A DNA stretch of 64,000 nucleotides, taken from positions 372,001-436,000 of the forward strand of contig JAAFAB010000002.1 in NCBI GenBank assembly GCA_018222585.1, in the 5' to 3' direction. The notes under the pieces were generated by a model, which did no database searches, was not told the DNA's origin, and was given only the letters and a program-made list of their open reading frames with translations. This DNA comes from Paracoccaceae bacterium (GTDB lineage: Bacteria; Pseudomonadota; Alphaproteobacteria; Rhodobacterales; Rhodobacteraceae). The stretch's first letter is position 1, and each line of letters begins with the position of its first letter. Shown in pieces: positions 30,147-38,798 of the stretch. The position numbers were made by a program, and so were the translations under genes.

Positions 30147-31489
30147 GCGCGCCCGCCCCCCGCCTCGCCCCGGCGAACCCGGCCGAGCGGATGGTCTGGG
30201 TCGCCCTGCGCTGGACATGGCCGTTCTACTTCCTCGGCGCGCTCTACGTGATCGGGCCGGTGCTGGCCTGGCTGCTGGCGGGGCTGGCGGCCTTCTGCCT
30301 CTACCTCGGTCCGGTGATGCGCCCCGAGATGCGCCCGCGCGGCGCCATCCCGCCCGTCGTCTGGGCCTGGATGCTGGGCATGTGCGTCATGCTGATAGCC
30401 CTCTGGGTCGGTCACCTGAACTGGGGCCTCGGCACCGGCAAGACCATCAAGAGCTCGATCGGCTGGGCCAAGGGCTGGGCGTTGCTGGCGCTTTTCCCGC
30501 TGGCCGGCGCGGTGCTGCCGATCCGGCGAGAGATCCTGATCCGCGCGCAATGCATCGTTGGCCTCTGGACACTGGCGCTGCTGCCGATCCTGATCGCCGC
30601 GCCCTACGTGGGCCTGCCGGAACGCATCTTCACCTCTCCGCTGAAAGCCATTGGCGGGCCGGGCCCGGAGTACTTCAGCGTCTTCTTCTTCACCTGGGAT
30701 CCGGCCAGCTGGACGCCGCGCTGGCAGTTCTATGCCCCCTGGTCGCCCTTCGCGGCGCTGCTCGGGGTGCTTCAGGTCTGCTTCGCGCTGGAGGAAAAGG
30801 ACCGCCGCTGGAAGTCCATCGGCATCGCGGCGGGCGTGGCGATGATCCTGCTGTCGAAGTCGCGCATGGGGATCGTCGGGCTGGTGGCCTGCACCCTCGG
30901 GCCGCGCCTGTTGCCGCTGGTGCTGCGGGGCTGGGCCTGGATGATGCTGGCCGCGCTGACCGCCTCGCTGGCGGTGCTGGGCAGCTGGCTGCTGCAGGGG
31001 CTGAAGGACGGCGTGGCCGCCTTCAAGGGCGCCCGCGCCGACAGCACCCGGGTGCGCGAGACCCTGCAGCGGATCGCCGGGGAACGCTGGCAGAACGAGG
31101 CCTACTGGTTCGGCCATGGCACCGTCGCCCCGGGGCCGCACCTGGTGGAGTACATGCCGATCGGCTCGCATCACACCTGGTGGGGGCTGCTCTTCGTCAA
31201 GGGCCTGGTCGGGATGCTGGCGCTGCTGGTACCGCTGGTCTGGCACACGCTGATCGTGCTGGTCGACGCGGCACGCCACCCGCGCGGGCGGCTGCCGCTC
31301 TCGGTGATCATGACCATCGTGCTGCTGTCCTTCGGCGAGAACCTGGAAATCGAAGCCTACATGCTCTGGCCCGGGCTGCTGATCCTCGGCGCCCATGCGC
31401 AGGACGTGGCGCAGGACTCCCGCAAAGGGCTCAGTCGGGCAACACACGGCCCCGCCCAAGCATCCCCGCCGGATCCAGTGCCTGCTTGA
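30143..31489 (+). CDS. O-antigen ligase/polymerase-like membrane protein (Wzy/WaaL type)
   Basis: A 448-aa membrane protein with about ten hydrophobic helices. It has a large periplasmic loop around 300-350 containing RETLQRIAGERWQNEAYWFGHGTVAPGPHLVEYMPIGSHHTW. That loop, with its GHG and SHHT motifs, is the usual sign of Wzy/WaaL enzymes. It would polymerise repeat units, or ligate the finished chain to an acceptor, in the periplasm. Its ATG overlaps the Wzz-like stop. Its last 59 bases overlap the convergent FAD-oxidase gene (31431-31489), so both C-termini are encoded on opposite strands of the same DNA. Polymerase versus ligase cannot be told apart by sequence alone. Confidence 0.82.
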   Translation: MSAPAPRLAPANPAERMVWVALRWTWPFYFLGALYVIGPVLAWLLAGLAAFCLYLGPVMRPEMRPRGAIPPVVWAWMLGMCVMLIALWVGHLNWGLGTGKTIKSSIGWAKGWALLALFPLAGAVLPIRREILIRAQCIVGLWTLALLPILIAAPYVGLPERIFTSPLKAIGGPGPEYFSVFFFTWDPASWTPRWQFYAPWSPFAALLGVLQVCFALEEKDRRWKSIGIAAGVAMILLSKSRMGIVGLVACTLGPRLLPLVLRGWAWMMLAALTASLAVLGSWLLQGLKDGVAAFKGARADSTRVRETLQRIAGERWQNEAYWFGHGTVAPGPHLVEYMPIGSHHTWWGLLFVKGLVGMLALLVPLVWHTLIVLVDAARHPRGRLPLSVIMTIVLLSFGENLEIEAYMLWPGLLILGAHAQDVAQDSRKGLSRATHGPAQASPPDPVPA

Positions 31490-32798
31490 GGGCGCGCATC
31501 AGTCCGATCTCGGCCCCGCTGCGCACCATCGTCAGGTAAGGCGCCTTGTCCTGCCCCAGCCCGTGCTCGGCGGTGACCGAGCCGCCCATGCCCGCCGCCA
31601 GCGCGTTCAGCGCCGTGCTGACCTCCGAGCGCCGCGCGGTCTGCACGATGTAGTGCAGGTTGCCGTCGCCGAGGTGGCCGTAAATCCAGGGCCGGGCCTC
31701 CGGGTCGATGCGGGTCAGCAGGGCGCGGGCCTTGTCGAGGAAGGCGGACAGGGCATGGGCGGGCAGGGACAGGTCATGCGGCACCAGGTGCCCCAGCCCG
31801 AAGGTAAATTCCACGCAGGCTTCGCGCAGAGCCCAGAGCTGGTCATGCTCGCGCCCCGACTGGGCGACGACGATGTCGCGGCAAAGTCCGGCCTCATAGG
31901 CTTCGATCAGGGCGGCCTCGAAGGCCTCTTCGCGCAGGATGCGCTGCATGCCCTGGATCTCGGCCAGAACGTATAGCCCGGCGCCACAGGGTAGGGGCGT
32001 GGTGCCAAGGCGCGCGGTGGCGCCCTCGTAGACCTCGGGCCAGATCCCCTCGTAGGCCGAGAGCAGCCCGCCGAGCCGCGCCCTCAGGTGCCGCAGCAGC
32101 GCCTGCGCCTGCGTGACATCGTCGACGGCGATCAGCGCAGTGACCTGCAGCGTCGGGGCGGGGTGCAGCCGCAGCAGGGCGCGGGTGATCACGCCGCAGG
32201 TGCCTTCGGACCCGATGAAGAGCTGATGCAGCGCGGGGCCGGCGTTGTCCTTGTCCAGCCCGCGCATCGCACTGATGACCGAGCCATCGGCCAGCACCAC
32301 CTCGAGGCCCGCGACCTGCGCGCGCATCATGCCATAGCGCAGCACCCGGATGCCGCCCGCGTTGGTCGCCACCATGCCGCCGATGGTGGCCGTGCCCCGC
32401 GCGCCGAGATCCACGCCGAAGACCAGGTCATGCTCGGCGGCGGCGGTCTGAACCGCTTGCAGAGACGCCCCGGCCCCGACCTCGATCTGCGCGGAGAGCG
32501 GATCGACCGGTCCGAGGCTCCGCATCCGCTCCAGCGACAGCACGACCTCGCCCGGGCGCACGCGGGCGCCGCCCGACAGGCCGGTCAGCCCGCCCTGCAC
32601 GACGACGGGCCGCCCCGCGGCGTGGCAGGCGGCCAGCACCGCCGAAACCCCTGCCGTGCCCGCCGGGCGAAGTACCAGCGCCGGCACGCTCTCCACCCGC
32701 CGGGTGGCATCGGTGGCAAAGCGCGCGCAGGCGTCGGGATCGCTCAGCGGGGCAAGGTCATGCCCCGCGAGGGCGACCAGCAGCGGGTCGTTAGACAT
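31431..32798 (-). CDS. FAD-binding oxidase, GlcD/D-2-hydroxyacid dehydrogenase type
   Basis: A 455-aa flavoprotein of the vanillyl-alcohol-oxidase fold. The FAD-binding PCMH domain is at about 35-215 (VVVQGGLTGLSGGARV near 64-79; VDLGARGTATIGGMVATNAGG near 130-150). The C-terminal FAD-oxidase domain ends with HLGDGNLHY and the conserved GGSVTAEHGLGQDKAPYL. Relatives oxidise D-lactate, glycolate or other 2-hydroxy acids and pass electrons to quinone or another acceptor. It overlaps the RidA gene by 8 bp and is the last gene of the long IclR-controlled minus operon. It probably oxidises a 2-hydroxy acid product of the pathway. The electron acceptor is not evident. Confidence 0.92.
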   Translation of the reverse strand: MSNDPLLVALAGHDLAPLSDPDACARFATDATRRVESVPALVLRPAGTAGVSAVLAACHAAGRPVVVQGGLTGLSGGARVRPGEVVLSLERMRSLGPVDPLSAQIEVGAGASLQAVQTAAAEHDLVFGVDLGARGTATIGGMVATNAGGIRVLRYGMMRAQVAGLEVVLADGSVISAMRGLDKDNAGPALHQLFIGSEGTCGVITRALLRLHPAPTLQVTALIAVDDVTQAQALLRHLRARLGGLLSAYEGIWPEVYEGATARLGTTPLPCGAGLYVLAEIQGMQRILREEAFEAALIEAYEAGLCRDIVVAQSGREHDQLWALREACVEFTFGLGHLVPHDLSLPAHALSAFLDKARALLTRIDPEARPWIYGHLGDGNLHYIVQTARRSEVSTALNALAAGMGGSVTAEHGLGQDKAPYLTMVRSGAEIGLMRALKQALDPAGMLGRGRVLPD

Positions 32799-33180
32799 CC
32801 GCCTTGGGCGCGCTGTCAGGGACGGTGCAGATCATGATCAGTTCGACCTTGAGGGCCGGGTTGGCCATGTTCGCCTCGAAGCAGGCGCGGGCGGGCGGGG
32901 CCACATCGGCCACCCATTCGTCCCAGACGGCGTTGAAGGCCGCGACCTCGGTGACATCCTTCAGGATGATGGCGCAGAACAGCAACTGCCCCTTGGAGGA
33001 GCCGATCTCGGCCAGCCGCGCCTCTGCCTTGGCAAAGAGCTGGCGGGCCTGTTCGGGCATCGACAGGCTGGCGTCATAGGGCGCCTCGGGCGTGACGGCG
33101 AAATAGCCGGTGCCATTGGCGACGGTGGCGATGGAGGCACGCGCAGAGGTGCCGAAACGGGTGATCATCTGGTCCAGCAT
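32791..33180 (-). CDS. RidA family protein (enamine/imine deaminase-like)
   Basis: A 129-aa YjgF/YER057c/UK114-fold protein. The conserved C-terminal block ARACFEANMANPALKVELIMI fits the family, including the carboxylate- and substrate-binding Arg, which lies in PPARACF. RidA proteins hydrolyse reactive enamines or imines released by PLP or flavin enzymes. The ATG at 33180 has a GTGAGG ribosome site; a longer frame to 33243 would overlap the ATPase gene deeply. It lies 7 bp after the ATPase gene and overlaps the oxidase by 8 bp. The placement suggests that the pathway makes an imine intermediate. Confidence 0.85.
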   Translation of the reverse strand: MLDQMITRFGTSARASIATVANGTGYFAVTPEAPYDASLSMPEQARQLFAKAEARLAEIGSSKGQLLFCAIILKDVTEVAAFNAVWDEWVADVAPPARACFEANMANPALKVELIMICTVPDSAPKADV

Positions 33181-33187
33181 GGGGGCC

Positions 33188-34258
33188 TCACTTGTCCAGG
33201 ACGAAGACCGCGTCGGCGGTCCAGCTGAAGTGACAGCTGTCACCTTCCTTCAGAATGACGACATCCGCCCCCGGCACCCTGACACGGATTTGCTGATCGC
33301 CCGCATGGCCGATCACGACGGCGTTGTCGCCATAGTTGACGATGGTCTCGATCACCATCTGCGCGTTCTGGCGGCCCTCCTTCGGCTCTCGCGAGAGCTT
33401 GAGGTGTTCGGGCCGGATGAGAAGGCTCACCGCCTGGCCATCGGTCAGCGGGGGCAGGCCCTCGGCACCGCAGGTGACCTCGCCCAGCACCGGGCTATGG
33501 GCCTTGCCGGTCGCGGCATCGGTGATGGTGGCCTCCAGCAGGTTGCTCTCGCCGATGAAGTCGGCAACGAAGCGGGTGGCGGGGCGGTGATAGATGTCCA
33601 GCGGGGCGGCGGCCTGTTCGATGGCACCGTTCGAGAAGACGACGATGCGGTCGGACATCGACATCGCCTCGGTCTGGTCGTGGGTGACGAAGATCGTGGT
33701 CACGCCAAGGCGCTTCTGGATGCGCTTGATCTCGATCTGCATCTGCTCGCGCAGGTTCTTGTCCAGCGCGCCGAGCGGTTCGTCCAGCAGCAGCAGGTCG
33801 GGCTCGAAGACCAGCGCGCGGGCAAGGGCGACACGCTGCTGCTGACCGCCCGACAGCTCTTTCGGCAGGCGGTGCGCGAAGCCCTTCAGGCCCACCAGAT
33901 CCAGCATCTCCGCGGCCTTCTTCATGCCTTCCTTCTTGCCGACCTTGCGCATCTGCAGCGGGAAGTAGACGTTTTCGGCCGCGGTCTTGTGCGGGAACAG
34001 GGCGTAGTTCTGGAAGACGATGCCGATGTTGCGTTCCTGTGGCGCGAGGTGGGCAAGCGACTGGTCGGCGACGGTGATCTCGCCCCTGGTGGCCTTCTCG
34101 AAGCCGGCGATCACCATCAGCGTGGTGGTCTTGCCCGAGCCCGACGGCCCGAGGAAGGTGACGAATTCGCCCTTCTCGACCTCGAGGTCGATATGGCCGA
34201 GGGCGGTGAAGTTGCCGAAGGTCTTGTTGACGCCGGCGAGGCGAAGATAGGCGCTCAT
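33188..34258 (-). CDS. Polyamine/amine-type ABC transporter ATP-binding protein (PotA-like)
   Basis: A 356-aa importer ATPase. Walker A GPSGSGKTT is at 37-45, the Q-loop Gln at 83, LSGGQ at 135-139, Walker B LLLLDEP at 155-161 and the H-loop His at 193. A TOBE_2 region starts near 270. The ATG at 34258 has an AAAGGAG ribosome site 5 bases upstream, which makes the frame extension to 34285 unlikely. It is the fourth component of the transporter encoded at 37114-33188. It is distinct from the sugar-type ATPases at 5599 and 47290, and has the PotA/FbpC style of N-terminus. The substrate is unknown; a polyamine, amino-acid or peptide-like compound fits the SBP class. Confidence 0.93.
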   Translation of the reverse strand: MSAYLRLAGVNKTFGNFTALGHIDLEVEKGEFVTFLGPSGSGKTTTLMVIAGFEKATRGEITVADQSLAHLAPQERNIGIVFQNYALFPHKTAAENVYFPLQMRKVGKKEGMKKAAEMLDLVGLKGFAHRLPKELSGGQQQRVALARALVFEPDLLLLDEPLGALDKNLREQMQIEIKRIQKRLGVTTIFVTHDQTEAMSMSDRIVVFSNGAIEQAAAPLDIYHRPATRFVADFIGESNLLEATITDAATGKAHSPVLGEVTCGAEGLPPLTDGQAVSLLIRPEHLKLSREPKEGRQNAQMVIETIVNYGDNAVVIGHAGDQQIRVRVPGADVVILKEGDSCHFSWTADAVFVLDK

Positions 34259-34281
34259 GTCGGCTCCTTTGGGGGTCTGGG

Positions 34282-35073
34282 TCATTTGGATGGGGTGCCT
34301 CCGGCCATGCGGCGCAGGCCCTTGATCAGCGAGGGGGCGATCAGCCCGGCGAAGACCACGGCAAAGAGCAGGGTCGAGATCACGGCGATCACCGGGTCGG
34401 CTTCTTCACGGATCGAGTCGAACATCTTGCGCGGCAGGGTCTCGGCGTCGCGGCCCGAGATGAAGATCGCCACCACGGTCTCGTCGAAGGACTGGATGAA
34501 GGCGAAGAGGGCCGAGATGGCGAGGCCGGGCTTGAGGATCGGCAGGGTGATGTGGCGGAAGACCTGCCCCGGCGTGGCGCCAAGCGAGCGGGCCGCGCGT
34601 TCCAGTGTCAGGTCGAAGCCCTTCAGGTTGGCCGAGAGGACAAGGAAGGTGATCGGCACCGACAGGCAGCTATGGGCCAGGATCACGCCCAGCTTCGAGT
34701 GCACCAGCTTCAGCTCTCCGAAGTAGGAGTAGTAGCCGACCGCCATGACGATATGGGGCACCGCCATCGGCATCATCATCATCAGGTTGGCAAAGCTCTT
34801 GCCCCAGAACTTGTGCCGGACGAGGGCGAAGGTGGCAGGCACCACCAGCGCCATGGTCAGCAGGGTGTTCATCGTCGCGATGTAGATCGAGTTCCACGCC
34901 GGCCGCAGCCAGGAGGGATCCGAGAAGAACTGCTGGTAGTAGCCCCAGGAATAGCCCGGCGGTGGGAACTGCAGCGAGGCGGCGGTCGAGAAGGACATCG
35001 GGACCACGATCACCAGCGGGGCGGCGATGAAGATCACCACGGCGATCCCGATCCAGCGCATCAGGGTATTCAT
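34282..35073 (-). CDS. ABC transporter permease, PotC-like
   Basis: A 263-aa inner-membrane permease with six hydrophobic segments; the first is near 7-29. The coupling-loop motif is LERAARSLGATPGQVFRHITLPIL (near 160-183), the EAA-like loop of the Pot/Fbp class. The start ATG at 35073 follows the upstream permease gene by 11 bp. It pairs with the PotB-like permease at 35085-35933 as the second half of the channel. The gene ends 23 bp before the ATPase start. Confidence 0.92.
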   Translation of the reverse strand: MNTLMRWIGIAVVIFIAAPLVIVVPMSFSTAASLQFPPPGYSWGYYQQFFSDPSWLRPAWNSIYIATMNTLLTMALVVPATFALVRHKFWGKSFANLMMMMPMAVPHIVMAVGYYSYFGELKLVHSKLGVILAHSCLSVPITFLVLSANLKGFDLTLERAARSLGATPGQVFRHITLPILKPGLAISALFAFIQSFDETVVAIFISGRDAETLPRKMFDSIREEADPVIAVISTLLFAVVFAGLIAPSLIKGLRRMAGGTPSK

Positions 35074-35084
35074 GATCTGCGCTC

Positions 35085-35933
35085 CTATCCGTAAAGTTTG
35101 TCGAGGCCGAAGCGGCGGTGGTAGATCCCGAGGATCACCAGCGTCACCACCAGCAGGACGATGGACATCGCGCTGCCGAGGCCGAAGGCCAGGAACTGCT
35201 CGATCTGGTTGCCGATCAGGCCGGCGGCCATCTGTTCGCGCGGGGATCCCAGCAGGACGGGCGTGACGTAGAAGCCGAGGCAGATCACGAAGACCAGGAC
35301 CGAGCCATTGGCGATGCCCGGTGCCGTCAGCGGCAGGTAGACATGGCGGAACAGCGACTTGCCGTAGGCCCCCATGCTTTCCGCCGAGCGGATCAGCGAG
35401 GGGTCGATCTTCTGCATCACCGTGTAGATGTTCATGATCATGTAGGGCGCCAGGATATGCACCATCGCCAGGGTCGAGCTGAAGCGGGTGAACAACAGCG
35501 GCGGCGGCTCGGCGATGCCGAGGGTCTGCATCAGCCAGACCACGGGGCCGTTGTTGCCCAGCAGGACCATCCAGGCATAGGTGCGCACCAGGAAGGAGGT
35601 CCAGAAGCTCATGGTGATCAGCAGCAGGATCCCCATGGCGGCGCGCTTGCTGACCGTCGACATCAGGTAGGCCAGCGGATAGCCGACCAGCAGACAGCAG
35701 AGCGTCACCAGCAGCGCGGTGCCGAAGGTGTTGAGGAAGACCTTGCGATACAGGCTGCCGGTCAGCACCTTTTCGTAATTGGCAAGGCCTGGGCGCGGTT
35801 CGGTCACCGACATGATGGCGACCTCGACCAGCGGGACGAGGAAGAACAGCGCGAGGTAGATGGTCAGCGGCGCCAGCAGAAGCCAGGGCCAGAGCGTCTT
35901 GCGCTCCGCGAGGGCTGAGAGGGACAGGCCCAT
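35085..35933 (-). CDS. ABC transporter permease, PotB-like
   Basis: A 282-aa permease with about six membrane helices (first near 16-38, LLLAPLTIYLALFFLVPLV). The coupling loop is IRSAESMGAYGKSLFRHVYLPLTAPG (near 187-212). The ATG at 35933 has a strong GGAGGAGG ribosome site 6 bases upstream; the frame extension to 36074 crosses a hairpin-rich gap. It forms the channel with the PotC-like permease. It is separated from the binding-protein gene by 125 bp containing an 11-bp stem-loop, which probably adjusts the amount of permease relative to binding protein. Confidence 0.92.
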   Translation of the reverse strand: MGLSLSALAERKTLWPWLLLAPLTIYLALFFLVPLVEVAIMSVTEPRPGLANYEKVLTGSLYRKVFLNTFGTALLVTLCCLLVGYPLAYLMSTVSKRAAMGILLLITMSFWTSFLVRTYAWMVLLGNNGPVVWLMQTLGIAEPPPLLFTRFSSTLAMVHILAPYMIMNIYTVMQKIDPSLIRSAESMGAYGKSLFRHVYLPLTAPGIANGSVLVFVICLGFYVTPVLLGSPREQMAAGLIGNQIEQFLAFGLGSAMSIVLLVVTLVILGIYHRRFGLDKLYG

Positions 35934-35987
35934 GGGAGACCTCCTCCGGGGATCGGGACATTCAGCGCCGGTCTGGCGCGGCAAAGG

Positions 35988-36020
35988 GCCGGGGCGGCGG
36001 GGGAGCGGTGCCGCCCCGGC
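35988..36020 (-). other. Strong stem-loop between binding-protein and permease genes
   Basis: A perfect 11-bp stem GCCGGGGCGGC / GCCGCCCCGGC with an 11-base loop lies after the binding-protein gene in the transcript. There is no T-run, so a role as an mRNA-stabilising or attenuating hairpin is more likely than full termination. Confidence 0.55.
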
Positions 36021-36058
36021 AGGGGCAGGGCCTGGGGAAGGCCCCGGGGTTTCGGGCC

Positions 36059-37114
36059 TTACGAGGCCAGCCACTCGTCGAAGCGCATCGCCACTTCCTG
36101 CGGATCGGCGCCGAAGTTCAGCATGTCCTGCTCGAACGTCATCTCGACATTGCCGGGGGCCGTGGGCATCCGCGGCTTGGCGCTGTCGGGGATGAACTCA
36201 TCCGCGGCGGGGTTCATCGCGCCGTAGTTGGCCTGGGCGACGAAACCGGCGAGCGGCTCGGGCGAGGTGGCGAATTCGACGAACATCTTCGCCGCTTCCA
36301 TGTTGGGCGTCTCCTTGGCGACGACCCAGTAGGCGCTGTCCAGCTCGGCCTGGTTCCAGGTGAAATCGACCGGGGCGCCGGCATCTTCCGCCTCGAAGTA
36401 GCGGCCATGCCAGATGCCGATCATGTCGACCTCGCCGTCGCGCAGGATCTGCGTCGACTGCGCGCCGCCGGTCCACCAGACGCGGATGTGGTCCTTGATC
36501 TCGTCCAGCTTGGCGAAGGCGCGGTCGATGTCCAGCGGATAGAGGTCCTCGGGCGCGACGCCATCGGCCAGCAGGGCCAGCGGCAGGACGCGGGCCGGGT
36601 AGCGCTGCAGCGAGCGGCCGCCGGGGAAGCGTTCGACATCCCAGAAATCGGCCCAGCTTTGCGGGGTCTCTTCCCAGCCCTTGTCGGTGCGCCAGGCCAT
36701 CATCGTCGCGAAGGCATGGCTGCCGACGCCGTTCTGGAACAGGCCGCCGGGATAGGGCTCTTCCAGCGGTTCCAGCAGGCCGGCGTTGTTGGCGGCCACG
36801 ATATCGCCGCCGCCCAGGGTGGTGACGTCGAATTCATAAACCCCGGTGCGCACCTGCGCGGCCAGCTTGGCGAAGGACACGGGGCTGACCGTGTTGACCT
36901 TGATGCCGGTGGCCTCGGTGAAGGGGTTGAACAGGTTCTCGGTCGCGGCTTCCAGCCAGGGACCACCCCAGGAGTTGATGTACAGCTCCTTGGACTGGGC
37001 GCGGCCGATGGAGGGCGCGGCAAGGGCAGAGGCGCCGGCCAGCGCCGCGGTGCCTTGCAGGAACAGGCGGCGATTGGGGCGGATCAGCGCGTTATGAGTC
37101 TTCTTGAGCGTCAT
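36059..37114 (-). CDS. ABC transporter substrate-binding protein, PotD-like, Tat-type signal
   Basis: A 351-aa periplasmic binding protein of the spermidine/putrescine/iron class. The N-terminus carries a twin-arginine-like signal (NRRLFLQGTAALAGASALAAP, residues 14-34, with the cleavage region near GRAQS). The body starts with ELYINSWGGPWLEA and has DVTTLGGGDIVAANNAGLLEPL. The ATG at 37114 has a GAGAGA ribosome site. An in-frame TTG at 37126 overlaps the dipeptidase stop as TTGA, and it could also serve. A Tat signal suggests folding before export. It supplies the two permeases and PotA-like ATPase next door. The ligand is unknown; the adjacent dipeptidase makes a small amide or peptide-like compound possible. 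Confidence 0.9.
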   Translation of the reverse strand: MTLKKTHNALIRPNRRLFLQGTAALAGASALAAPSIGRAQSKELYINSWGGPWLEAATENLFNPFTEATGIKVNTVSPVSFAKLAAQVRTGVYEFDVTTLGGGDIVAANNAGLLEPLEEPYPGGLFQNGVGSHAFATMMAWRTDKGWEETPQSWADFWDVERFPGGRSLQRYPARVLPLALLADGVAPEDLYPLDIDRAFAKLDEIKDHIRVWWTGGAQSTQILRDGEVDMIGIWHGRYFEAEDAGAPVDFTWNQAELDSAYWVVAKETPNMEAAKMFVEFATSPEPLAGFVAQANYGAMNPAADEFIPDSAKPRMPTAPGNVEMTFEQDMLNFGADPQEVAMRFDEWLAS

Positions 37115-37122
37115 GGGATCTC

Positions 37123-38112
37123 TCAACTGTTGGATTTGCGGAAGGTTTCGCCGTACAGGCGCAACCAGTTGCCGTGGGTAATCTTGGCGACCTCTTCTTC
37201 TGAAAAGCCCACGGAGCGGAGGCCGTTAGGGATGATCTGCATGTCTGTCAGCGACTGGAACCAGTCCGGCGGCGGGGCCTTGCCGGGACGGGCTGCCGAA
37301 GCCGCGCCGTAGTCGATGCCACGGGTCCAGCGACCCATGCGCATCCAGGCGTAGTCGGGCGCGGTGAAGTTGTGGCTGCGGTCGGTGCCGATGGCGACGC
37401 TGTCGATGCCGGCGATCTCGACGGTCTTGGCGACCATCTCGCACCAGTGCTCGATGGGGCCCGAGTAGTAGTCGCCGGTGATGTTGCGATAGGCCGCGAC
37501 GCCGATCACGCCGCCGGTGTCGCGCAGCGCGTGCAACACGTCATCGGTCTTGTTGCGCTTGTGCGCGAAGAGGCTGTCGGCATTGGCATGGGTGACGGCG
37601 ATCGGCTTTTCGCTGGCCTTGATGGCCTGCAGCGTCGAGAGGTTCCCGACATGGCTGCAATCGATGAGGATGCCGGCGCGGTTCATCTCGCGGATGACCT
37701 CGCGGCCATAGCGCGCAAGGCCCGAATCCTCGGCCTCGTAGCAGCTGCCGGCCAGTTCGTTCTGGTTGTTGTAGGTCAGCTGCACCACCCGCACGCCCAG
37801 CTCGGCCCACATCTCGACCAGCCGGATGCGGCCCTCGAAGAGGTTCGAGTTCTGGTAGCCGAGGATCGCGGCCACCTTGCCCTCGGCGGCGGCGGTCTCG
37901 ATGTCCTCGGGCGTGTAGCCAAAGGCGGCGACATCGCTGTTCTCGCGGATCAGGTCCCGCCAGCGGCCAAGGGAGTCGAGGCTTTCCAGCGTGCCTTCCC
38001 AGAAGCCGCAGGTGATGACCACGCCATGAACGCCGGCGGCCTTCAGGTTGACGAAGCTGTCGCGGTCGAAGTGGCCGCATTGCAGCCCGTCGATGATCTG
38101 GTCTGGTTTCAT
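37123..38112 (-). CDS. Membrane-dipeptidase-like protein (peptidase family M19), variant metal site
   Basis: A 329-aa TIM-barrel amidohydrolase of the renal dipeptidase family. Expected metal ligands present are His14-x-Asp16 (in CGHFD), His154 (IDCSHVG) and His175 (AVTHANA). The bridging glutamate of classical members (in GVEGG) is replaced by Gln87 (GYQNSN). This may mark a subfamily with altered metal content or substrate. There is no signal peptide, so it is cytoplasmic. It overlaps the 229-aa gene upstream by 4 bp and adjoins the binding-protein gene. It would cleave a dipeptide, D-amino-acid amide or similar substrate brought in by the transporter, but that is inference. Confidence 0.85.
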   Translation of the reverse strand: MKPDQIIDGLQCGHFDRDSFVNLKAAGVHGVVITCGFWEGTLESLDSLGRWRDLIRENSDVAAFGYTPEDIETAAAEGKVAAILGYQNSNLFEGRIRLVEMWAELGVRVVQLTYNNQNELAGSCYEAEDSGLARYGREVIREMNRAGILIDCSHVGNLSTLQAIKASEKPIAVTHANADSLFAHKRNKTDDVLHALRDTGGVIGVAAYRNITGDYYSGPIEHWCEMVAKTVEIAGIDSVAIGTDRSHNFTAPDYAWMRMGRWTRGIDYGAASAARPGKAPPPDWFQSLTDMQIIPNGLRSVGFSEEEVAKITHGNWLRLYGETFRKSNS

Positions 38113-38798
38113 TGGGTGGCTTCCTTGGTCTTCAGGCCGACCGAATTGATGAAATTCGGGTCGGTATCGTCGTCATTGTCGGTGCGGCCGATGATCTGGC
38201 CGTCCTCGGTCACGATGTTCACCCCCGCATGGCGGCGCGAGATCACCGAGTCCGGGGTCAGCGCGGTCTGGGCCAGGGCCCAGATGCGCCACCACAGCTC
38301 TGCCGGGATGCGGCAGCCGTCCTGCAGGGCGCGGTCCAGCACCGGGTCCTCGGGCGGGCAGGCGCGGGCCGAGATGACCTCTCCGCTGACCTTGACCGCC
38401 AGGCCGAGCCGCAGGCCGAAGCCCTCGGCCAGTGCCAGCTCTTCGGGATGGGTGAGGTTTTCCAGCAGGATGCGGGCGCCGTCGCGGCGCGCCGCCTCGA
38501 GCCCCAGCAGGTCCAGCACCGAGGGCAGCACGATCCAGGCATGTTGCCCGCCGCAGTCCATGCGCAGGCTGCCGTCGCGGTCCTCGGTCAGCTTCAGACG
38601 CTGCGGATCGGCGTCCTTCAGTGCCTCGATCCCGGCTTCGAGGTGGGCGAAGCCGCCCAGCCCCATGGCCTGCGAATACATCACCGTATCGGTCAGCATC
38701 AGCGCAAAGCCCTTGGGCAGCGCGGTGAGAGAGAAGATGCGTTCGCTCATCATCCGCATCTCGCGCGGCATGACTCTCAGGATTTGCCGATCACTCAT
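38109..38798 (-). CDS. Unrecognised 229-aa protein
   Basis: I do not recognise this family. It is a soluble 229-aa protein with no signal peptide or membrane segment. The middle has GGFAHLEAGIEAL, a CGGQHAWIVLPSVLDLLGLEAARR block, and ALAEGFGLRLGLAVKVSGEV. The C-terminal part has IVTEDGQIIGRTDNDDDTDPNFIN, an acidic loop that could bind metal. No catalytic pattern is clear. It overlaps both neighbours by 4 bp: the 574-aa gene upstream (38795-38798) and the M19 gene downstream (38109-38112). Such tight coupling suggests that it works with both, perhaps as a subunit of the 574-aa protein. Confidence 0.85.
   Translation of the reverse strand: MSDRQILRVMPREMRMMSERIFSLTALPKGFALMLTDTVMYSQAMGLGGFAHLEAGIEALKDADPQRLKLTEDRDGSLRMDCGGQHAWIVLPSVLDLLGLEAARRDGARILLENLTHPEELALAEGFGLRLGLAVKVSGEVISARACPPEDPVLDRALQDGCRIPAELWWRIWALAQTALTPDSVISRRHAGVNIVTEDGQIIGRTDNDDDTDPNFINSVGLKTKEATQ

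Noticed and set aside
35076-35090. A single CCTATCC half-site near the PotB/PotC border
   Set aside because: The second arm GGATAGG is missing and it is inside an operon, so it is not counted with the four palindromes.
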